NCBI GenBank assembly: GCA_000432735.1
Contig: FR887748.1
Coordinates: forward strand, 1-9,852
Reading direction: 5' to 3'
DNA length: 9,852 nucleotides
Source: Bacteroides sp. CAG:443
GTDB lineage: Bacteria; Bacteroidota; Bacteroidia; Bacteroidales; Bacteroidaceae
Shown in pieces: positions 1 to 5,822 of the stretch (positions are counted from its first letter, which is position 1; each line of letters starts with the position of its first letter). Below the pieces are notes generated by a model. The model was not told where the DNA came from and made no database searches. It saw only the letters and a program-made list of their open reading frames with translations. The position numbers were made by a program, and so were the translations under genes.

Positions 1-320
1 ATTATATTTCAATTTGAGACAGCCTCTTTTCTTTGTCTTTACGCCCCCTTCTGATTTCAAACTGGACATAAAATGGAGTGTTTATATAGTCCCTTTGTTT
101 TTTATATTGCCTCATCAGGGAGTTAGTCCTGTTTGGTATCTATGAGGTTGTGACTTCAATACCGTTGGCTTTCGTATTGTTGCGTTCTAACAGCTTTGGG
201 GCCTTCATATTCTCTGTTTATACAAAGAAGTTTTCTCATAATACCGTTTATGTTCGTGCCCCCTGACAATCGTTCGTGATTGGGTATGCACGCGAGCAGG
301 CTCGTTTTGCAGAATAAAAA
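1..320. other. Non-coding left flank, no convincing gene
   Basis: This stretch lies downstream of the operon terminator. I see no gene of ordinary length on either strand. Two short minus-strand frames exist. One runs from ATG at 239 to TGA at 156 (27 codons, beginning MRKLLC). The other runs from ATG at 115 to TAA at 2 (37 codons, very rich in Lys and Arg). Neither has a recognisable domain, and short frames like these arise by chance. A 9-base direct repeat, AATACCGTT, occurs at 158-166 and 240-248. No tRNA, CRISPR repeat or clear Bacteroides-type promoter is seen. Confidence 0.5.
10..26 (-). repeat. Possible insertion-sequence terminal repeat
   Basis: Read on the minus strand, these 17 bases are GAGGCTGTCTCAAATTG. 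From memory, ends of the GAGGCTGTCTCAAA type are common as terminal inverted repeats of insertion sequences in Bacteroidota and Firmicutes (IS1182-like among others). No transposase is present and the partner repeat would lie outside the window, so the match rests on a short motif alone. It sits at the extreme edge, where a repeated element would often break an assembly. Confidence 0.25.
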
Positions 321-359
321 ATCCCCCGAAAGTCCCTTTTCAAAAGACTTTCGGGGGAT
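321..359 (-). terminator. Rho-independent terminator of the operon
   Basis: A perfect 14-bp stem pairs 321-334 with 346-359 around an 11-base loop. The stem includes a run of five G-C pairs. On the minus strand the hairpin is followed at once by a run of six T (plus-strand A at 316-321, the first T being the last stem base). The hairpin starts about 35 bases past the stop codon of the lipocalin-like gene, so it closes the minus-strand gene cluster. There is no T-run on the plus-strand side, so it should work in one direction only. Confidence 0.93.
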
Positions 360-394
360 ATATTGGTATCCGTTATCAGGAGATTAGAGAGCTA

Positions 395-877
395 TTATTC
401 TTCGTCCTCGTCTACCTTGGCAGCCTTGATTATTTCCTCAGGTACCTCGTCTACGCGTACATATTTCGAAACCTCATCGCCGTCTTTTACGGTCCATATC
501 ATTGAACCGGATTCCAGCAGATCGGTTACGACATATTTGTTGTTCCAGTCGCCGTTTTCGTAGTCGTATTCTCCGCTAAGGATGTATCCGTAGTGGGCAT
601 CCTTTTCGATAGAATAAGTACCGGTGATGTAGCGCGGATACATGCTGTCGTGCTTCTGGTACATTTCAAAGTTTCCTTTGCGGTCGAACACCACGTAGAT
701 ATAGAAATCTTCCGGCAACTGTTCGCCGTTCAGTTCTGCCAGTTTCCATGTTCCCTGCATCGTGATAGGATTCACTTCGAGCGGCTGTTCGGTCACCACT
801 TCGTCTTTGCTACAAGAGAAAGTCATCAGCGAAATGACCAGCAACATCAATATGTTTACTATTTTCTTTTTCATCAT
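395..877 (-). CDS. Small lipocalin-like lipoprotein
   Basis: This 160-residue protein begins with a lipoprotein signal peptide: a Lys-rich start, a hydrophobic core, and a lipobox ending at Cys22 followed by SKDE, so it is probably lipidated and possibly surface-exposed. The body opens with GTWKL at about residues 42-46 and continues as alternating beta strands. This fits the small lipocalin-like/DUF5004-type lipoproteins common in Bacteroides, though I cannot assign an exact family. The C-terminus is unusually acidic (VDEDEE). Two ATG codons (877 and 874) are adjacent and either could start it. It is the last gene before the terminator, 22 bases after the DUF1573 gene. The ligand is unknown. 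Alternatively it is simply a beta-barrel accessory lipoprotein of the surface module. Confidence 0.88.
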   Translation of the reverse strand: MMKKKIVNILMLLVISLMTFSCSKDEVVTEQPLEVNPITMQGTWKLAELNGEQLPEDFYIYVVFDRKGNFEMYQKHDSMYPRYITGTYSIEKDAHYGYILSGEYDYENGDWNNKYVVTDLLESGSMIWTVKDGDEVSKYVRVDEVPEEIIKAAKVDEDEE

Positions 878-899
878 GCTATCTGTTGTTTTTTACTAT

Positions 900-1718
900 T
901 TACTTATCGGTTAAATTAACTTCCAGGGTGAGGGTACGGTCACTTGGCCGTCCTGTCACTCCGTCGAGAATCAGGGGAGCTTTGAAACTTTTGGTCTTTC
1001 CGGTCATCTTCGAAGCGTCGATGCTTATCACGATGTCGGCTTCCTGTCCCGGCTTGATGACTTCGGGTTCCGTCTTGAATGTCGCATAGCGGGGCAGGTT
1101 CATGACGGATAGCTTCAGGTCTGTCGTGCCGCTGTTGCCGCACAAGATTCTTTCCGTCTGTCTGCCGTTTCCTCCGGTGGCAATCCGGAATGTCACCTTG
1201 TTCTGTTTCAGTCTCAGTTTGCCCATGGCGTACGGATAGCGGCTCCATTCGTCACCGCCCGGCTGTACATTGCCCAGCAGCACCAGTTTTGCCAGCGGCT
1301 GTTTGTCTGAGAGAGAAGAGTATACAAACGTGTTGGCATCGATGGTTCCCGGGTGGTTCTTGGGCGTATAGGTTACGCTGATGGAACCTTTTTCTCCCGG
1401 CTGTATCTGCAACTTGTCTGTCTGGGCAGCGGTACATCCGCAGTCGGTATGTATCTTGGTAATGACTACCGGCTGTGTACCGGCATTCCGGAAAGCGAAC
1501 TTCACCGTAACGGGTGCATCGTCTTCCGTCATTTCGCCAAGATTGATTACCGTCCGTTCAAACTCCAGCAGCTTATCCGCTCCCTTCAGCAGCGAGGGAT
1601 TGAGCAGCGAGTCTATCTCCTGACGGGTGAGCGGATGCGCGCCCTGGGCCATCAGCAGCCCGGGGCAGCACATCAGTGCACTCAGTATCGTTAATCTGAT
1701 CGATTCGAATAGTTTCAT
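900..1718 (-). CDS. DUF1573 domain protein, probably periplasmic
   Basis: The 272-residue product has a cleavable signal peptide (hydrophobic to about residue 23, then AQG, a signal peptidase I type site). There are cysteines at 17-18 but no proper lipobox, so it is probably soluble or loosely attached, unlike its lipoprotein neighbours. Residues about 50-150 match DUF1573, an Ig-like (ASH/MSP-related) fold: a V-F-x-F-x-N-x-G strand, then TDCGCT with Cys93 and Cys95, then QPGEKGSISVTY. A second Ig-like domain fills about 160-270, including a GNSG turn and another IKPGQ turn. DUF1573 proteins are frequent in Bacteroidota and their role is poorly known. A scaffold or binding role beside the surface proteins is inference. 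The gene begins 18 bases after the protease gene, with an AAGG sequence about 10 bases upstream of the ATG. Confidence 0.9.
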   Translation of the reverse strand: MKLFESIRLTILSALMCCPGLLMAQGAHPLTRQEIDSLLNPSLLKGADKLLEFERTVINLGEMTEDDAPVTVKFAFRNAGTQPVVITKIHTDCGCTAAQTDKLQIQPGEKGSISVTYTPKNHPGTIDANTFVYSSLSDKQPLAKLVLLGNVQPGGDEWSRYPYAMGKLRLKQNKVTFRIATGGNGRQTERILCGNSGTTDLKLSVMNLPRYATFKTEPEVIKPGQEADIVISIDASKMTGKTKSFKAPLILDGVTGRPSDRTLTLEVNLTDK

Positions 1719-1736
1719 TAATGAATTACCTTATGA

Positions 1737-3836
1737 TTACATCCAACCGTTGTCGTTTGCTCCCTTGCGAACGGTAACCGTTACAGTCTGCGATTTTCCG
1801 TTGCTTGTGCTTACTGTCAGCTTGGTGATACCTGCCTTGATACCGGTTACAGTCAGAACCGTACCGTTTACGCTTGCCGTAGCGATGGAAGTATCGGCCA
1901 TGGTGCAAGTGTAAGTCAGCGATTCACCGTTTACGAAATAGCGTGCCAGGTCGATTGACTCAACTTTCTCAAGACCTACGTATACGTTCGGTACGATCAT
2001 TTCCGAGCCGTTGCCTTCGATTTCGTTCAACAAGTTGCCTGCATTTACCAGTCCGGCACCCATCTTGTCCTTGTATGAAGGCAAAGACATCTTGGTGATG
2101 GCTGTTCCGGCAATGTTGTGGTTCATGTGGTAAATCTTGTTGCCTGTGTAGCCGGTGTACATTTCCTGCGATGATTCCTTCAGCAGTTCGATGTACTCAT
2201 GCGCCTTGAAGTGCTTTCTCAGTTTTACGGCATACGACAGACCCAGAGCCGCTACGCCCGATACGTGCGGACAAGCCATGGAAGTACCGTCCATGTAGCC
2301 GTAGGCAGGCTGTCCGTTGCGGATGAGGGTAGACAGGATAGAACCCTGCGCATCGGCAAGCGTGAAAGAAGAGTCGAAATATTCTTCATCGCTTTCGCCG
2401 ATTCTACCGTAATATTCCAGGTCGCCGCCCGGAGCACTGATAGCTACTTCCGGACCGTAGTTGGTATAAGATGCCGGAGTGAAGTCGGCAGCCGTACCTG
2501 CTACGCTGATACACTTGGAGTAAGCACCCGGATAACCCGGAACAGCAGCATACTCGTTGCCGGCAGCAAAGATAGCCAGACCTCCGTCGATTACACCGTT
2601 AGGCGAACCGGCATTGTTGATAAAGTAGTCGAGTGCTTCCTTTTCCAGCGGATAGGCTTCTTCCCATTCCTTTTCGGTTGCCGGGCCCGGAGTATATCCG
2701 TCCATCGGGTTTGCCAGACCAGAGTTGTAACCCCAGCTGCACTGGATGATGACAGCACCGTTGTCGGCCGCATATTTGATGGCTTTAGCCTCCATGTCGA
2801 GTGTTACGCCCGAGTTTCCGGCAAATACCTGTAGTGACATGATTTTCACACCGTCCTGCTTGCCCGAACCACCTGCGATACCGCAGACACCCTGTCCGTT
2901 GTTGTTTACGGCTGCAATGATTCCGGCAACGTGTGTACCGTGTCCGGTATCGTTTACGTCGTTCCAGGTGATATCACCAGAATCGGTTACGAAGTTGTAG
3001 CCGTACTTGTCGCCCTTGTAGCCGTTTCCGTCGGCATCTTTCTTGCTGCCCAACGTTTCACTTTCGTTTACCCAGATATTGTCTTTCAGGTCGGGATGTG
3101 TATACATCACACCTTCATCGAGCACAGCCACGATGATGGAAGGATCGCCTGTACATTTCTCCCATGCATTCAGGCAGTTCACGTCGCATCCCGGAGTAGC
3201 TTCTGCCGTATACAGCGGATTGATGTCCACATTCTGGTTTTCGAAGGCATAGTCACCGGTGTTGTTGTAGTTCCACTGGAAGGGGAAGCCTGGGTCGTTG
3301 GGAGTGTTCTGCATCGCTGCGAAGGTAGACCGAGTCTGGTTCAGTGCGTTTTCGCTGACATATACTCGCTTCTCATCCGAGTTGTATGCCTTCTTGATGC
3401 GGTGATTGCACTGAACGTGGCTGATGTCGCCCAGTTTCGACAACTGGCGTGCAGCCTCGTGCAGGTCGACGTTCTCGTCGAATTTCACCAGATACCACAG
3501 GTGCAGTCCTGCCGCACGGGTACGAGCCTCGTTCTTGCTGTCTACCGGGAATACACGTTCGAAATGGTATCCGCCCAGTATGTCGAGCACTTCATCGGTA
3601 GAGGGGATGCCGGAGCGGGTCATTGCCGCTCCGCTTCTTGACGCACGAGTCATAGCCTGGTCAAGAATATCTTCCATCTCCGGTTTGAATTTGATAATGA
3701 GTTCTCCGGGCTGAGCATCAGCCGGTATATATATTTCTGTATTTTGTTCCGAAGTATAAGTCTGTTCCAGCTCGTTGTCCGAACATGCACCCAGAAACAA
3801 AGCAAGTGTAGCAATATATATATATCTTTTCTTCAT
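1737..3836 (-). CDS. S8 family (subtilisin-like) serine protease lipoprotein
   Basis: This 699-residue lipoprotein endopeptidase has a signal peptide ending in a lipobox at Cys18 (LGAC), followed by SDNELE. Residues about 43-147 are a prodomain of the inhibitor/fervidolysin type, opening PGELIIKFKP. The subtilase domain spans about 180-600 and shows the full catalytic set: Asp240 in VLDEGV, His299 in GHGTHVAG, oxyanion Asn427 in FAAGNE, and Ser519 in GTSMACPHVSG. A DADGNG loop near 267-272 is the usual possible calcium site. Residues about 615-690 form a Big/Ig-like domain ending in TVTVTV. About 45 residues (371-415), more than I expect in a typical subtilase, lie between SWGYN and the oxyanion strand. 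QTRS at 167-170, between prodomain and catalytic domain, is a plausible maturation site. With intact catalytic residues it should be active and membrane-tethered. The substrate is unknown; the LRR and BACON neighbours suggest a surface degradation or processing role. Confidence 0.96.
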   Translation of the reverse strand: MKKRYIYIATLALFLGACSDNELEQTYTSEQNTEIYIPADAQPGELIIKFKPEMEDILDQAMTRASRSGAAMTRSGIPSTDEVLDILGGYHFERVFPVDSKNEARTRAAGLHLWYLVKFDENVDLHEAARQLSKLGDISHVQCNHRIKKAYNSDEKRVYVSENALNQTRSTFAAMQNTPNDPGFPFQWNYNNTGDYAFENQNVDINPLYTAEATPGCDVNCLNAWEKCTGDPSIIVAVLDEGVMYTHPDLKDNIWVNESETLGSKKDADGNGYKGDKYGYNFVTDSGDITWNDVNDTGHGTHVAGIIAAVNNNGQGVCGIAGGSGKQDGVKIMSLQVFAGNSGVTLDMEAKAIKYAADNGAVIIQCSWGYNSGLANPMDGYTPGPATEKEWEEAYPLEKEALDYFINNAGSPNGVIDGGLAIFAAGNEYAAVPGYPGAYSKCISVAGTAADFTPASYTNYGPEVAISAPGGDLEYYGRIGESDEEYFDSSFTLADAQGSILSTLIRNGQPAYGYMDGTSMACPHVSGVAALGLSYAVKLRKHFKAHEYIELLKESSQEMYTGYTGNKIYHMNHNIAGTAITKMSLPSYKDKMGAGLVNAGNLLNEIEGNGSEMIVPNVYVGLEKVESIDLARYFVNGESLTYTCTMADTSIATASVNGTVLTVTGIKAGITKLTVSTSNGKSQTVTVTVRKGANDNGWM

Positions 3837-3862
3837 TCTAGTTTAAGTATTAAAATTACGTG

Positions 3863-5794
3863 TTATTCTCCTGATGTTTCTTCCTCAAGTACATATTTTC
3901 CGAAATATTTCGGGAATGCGGCATTCGGGTCGTTGGCCTGTTTTCCGTAGAAATAGTCGAAGTCCATAGGAACCTCGTTGAATCCAACTTCTACGCCGTC
4001 TGAGTTCTTTCCTCCTTCCTGCTGGAACACCATCGATTCCGGATACCAGTCGATCAGGTACGGATGGAAGATAATCCAGTTAGGCAGCTTGCCTGTCAGG
4101 AAGTTCAGGTTGATGTAGAACACCTTGGTGTTAGGAAGTACGCACGGTACGTCGGTACCTTTTACCGAGAACTCGCCGCCATCGTATTTTACGGTCACTG
4201 CCTTGTCGGATGTCTTCAGCCACTGGCAGGTATCGGCCAGCAGTGTGCATACGTCGGCATCAGGATGCTGGCTGGCGTACTGGCTGTAGTTTCCGAACTT
4301 AGCCATCATTTCCTCGTCGGTAGGCAGTTCGCCTTCGATGAATCCGTAAGACAACTGCAACTGTTCGAGGGTATCCCATTCCATCAGCTTCATGAACTCG
4401 TTCTTGTCGCTCGACTTGTCGAGGTCTACATACATACCGATGTGCTTGCCTTTCCACTTATATCCGCTTTCCATCTGCGACATGTCGAGCATGGTATCGT
4501 TACGTCTGCATCCCGACAGCTTCAGTACTTTCAGTTTCGGGAAGTTTTCCTTGTTGACGATGCTGGTTACCTTGCTCAGCGAAGCGAAGTTGTTGCTTTC
4601 CAGTCCGAGCTGTTCCAGACCGACATAGCTCTTGTCGGAAGCTCCTCCCAGTTTGACAAATTCTTCGGGCAGCTCTACCAGACCGTATGATGTGATGGAA
4701 AGCTTCTTGAGGTGCTTCAATTCACAGATTTCCGGGCCCAGTACGATTTCACGATCCTGACGGTTGGTATTGCTCTGGATGTTGAATGATTCCAGATACT
4801 TCAGGTTCTTGATTTCCTGCGGCAATGTTTCCTTGGTATCGATCATGGCGATAGAAAGCGAACGGACACGTCCTACGGCAGCAGCTTCGGGCAGGTCTTC
4901 GTCGGTTTCTTCCCACAGAGTTACGTCGGACCAGTTACGCATGTTCTCGCTCACGTCGAGTGAATACATGCACTGTACCTTCTGCGTGATGAGGACGATA
5001 GAGATAGAGTCGCCTGCGCGGTTGTCTTCGATGCGGATAGCCGGTTTCTGAGTTACGGTGAGGTATACTGCATCAATCTCATTACCGTCGCTGTCTACCA
5101 GCTGGTCTTCGCTGTTCTTGGGTACCAGCTTGACTTTAGCCACACGAGTATAAGGTACGGCGTTCATGTTCCATTTGAATCTTGCTTTTACCGAGCGCGG
5201 ACGCGAACCACGATCGAGGTTCACGTTCAAGTCTTCTTCTTTCGGCAATGTCAGCCAGTCGGCTTTATCGGAAGCACTCATGCCTTCTTTCTCATCGGCC
5301 GGCACTTCTTCGGCAAACGAATATTCTACCCCTTCGATGGCAAACTGCACGTTGGTAGAAATGTTTACGTCGAAGTAACGGTTGTCTTCGATGTCGGAGT
5401 TTTCCAGTTCCACTTCCGGCTTGTCGAGAATGATCTGTTTTCCGAAACCGAACTGAGTTACCTTCAGGATTTTCGCCTCATTGCCCGCAGGGCTGAAACG
5501 TATCTGTGCGGTACGTGCCGTGTAGGTCAGTGTAGAGTCGATATTCAGCTCACAGGTTGCGCTTCCTGTTCCGTTGGCGGGCGATACAGATATCCACGGC
5601 GTAGAGCTGCTGGCCTGCCAGTTGACATCTGCCTTGACCATAATTTCTTTGAATGACTTTTCGGGTCCCACCGTGATTTCCTCCACGTCGAGCGAGAGTC
5701 CGCCCGGGATGTTCACGTCATCGTCTTCCTTACACGATGTTGTGATTCCAGCGAAAACAGCCAGTCCAAGTATCAATCGATTTATAATTTTCAT
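3863..5794 (-). CDS. BACON and leucine-rich repeat lipoprotein
   Basis: This 643-residue lipoprotein has its lipobox Cys at 21 (TTSC) followed by KEDDD, a strong surface-export type signal. A classic BACON domain lies at about 33-115, with the TPWISVSP core (Trp67) and a closing VTQFG. A second, more divergent one lies at about 119-251, with ADWLTLP (Trp180) and closing LTVTQKP. An N-cap-like segment (about 260-300) leads into irregular leucine-rich repeats at about 310-580, including LPQEIKNLKYLESFNI and LKKLSI. The C-terminal 60 residues are not repeat-like. BACON domains are thought to bind carbohydrate or mucin or to act as spacers, and LRRs usually bind protein, so an adhesin or substrate-capture role is inferred. 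It may belong to a Bacteroides DUF5003-type family, which I cannot confirm. The gene starts 28 bases after gene B, with AAGGAA about 13 bases upstream. Confidence 0.9.
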   Translation of the reverse strand: MKIINRLILGLAVFAGITTSCKEDDDVNIPGGLSLDVEEITVGPEKSFKEIMVKADVNWQASSSTPWISVSPANGTGSATCELNIDSTLTYTARTAQIRFSPAGNEAKILKVTQFGFGKQIILDKPEVELENSDIEDNRYFDVNISTNVQFAIEGVEYSFAEEVPADEKEGMSASDKADWLTLPKEEDLNVNLDRGSRPRSVKARFKWNMNAVPYTRVAKVKLVPKNSEDQLVDSDGNEIDAVYLTVTQKPAIRIEDNRAGDSISIVLITQKVQCMYSLDVSENMRNWSDVTLWEETDEDLPEAAAVGRVRSLSIAMIDTKETLPQEIKNLKYLESFNIQSNTNRQDREIVLGPEICELKHLKKLSITSYGLVELPEEFVKLGGASDKSYVGLEQLGLESNNFASLSKVTSIVNKENFPKLKVLKLSGCRRNDTMLDMSQMESGYKWKGKHIGMYVDLDKSSDKNEFMKLMEWDTLEQLQLSYGFIEGELPTDEEMMAKFGNYSQYASQHPDADVCTLLADTCQWLKTSDKAVTVKYDGGEFSVKGTDVPCVLPNTKVFYINLNFLTGKLPNWIIFHPYLIDWYPESMVFQQEGGKNSDGVEVGFNEVPMDFDYFYGKQANDPNAAFPKYFGKYVLEEETSGE

Positions 5795-5822
5795 AATCAG
5801 TTATATTTCCTTTGTTCTTTAA

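Noticed and set aside
267..304. Small hairpins in the left flank (CAATC/GATTG, CGAGC/GCTCG)
   Set aside because: Arms are only five bases, one with a two-base loop, and neither is followed by a T-run. This is within chance expectation.
940..1248. Second minus-strand frame inside the DUF1573 gene
   Set aside because: It is a shifted frame of a gene with an intact DUF1573 CGC motif. The product is a low-complexity, charged sequence without a domain.
2199..3641. Long plus-strand open frames (2199-2834 and 2931-3641)
   Set aside because: They lie antisense inside the S8 protease gene, which has complete catalytic motifs. They have no domain and a biased, Cys/Arg/Val-rich composition typical of an opposite-strand shadow.
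4064..4690. Plus-strand frame of 208 codons
   Set aside because: It is antisense to the BACON-LRR gene and its composition mirrors the leucine-rich repeat codons. No start context or domain.
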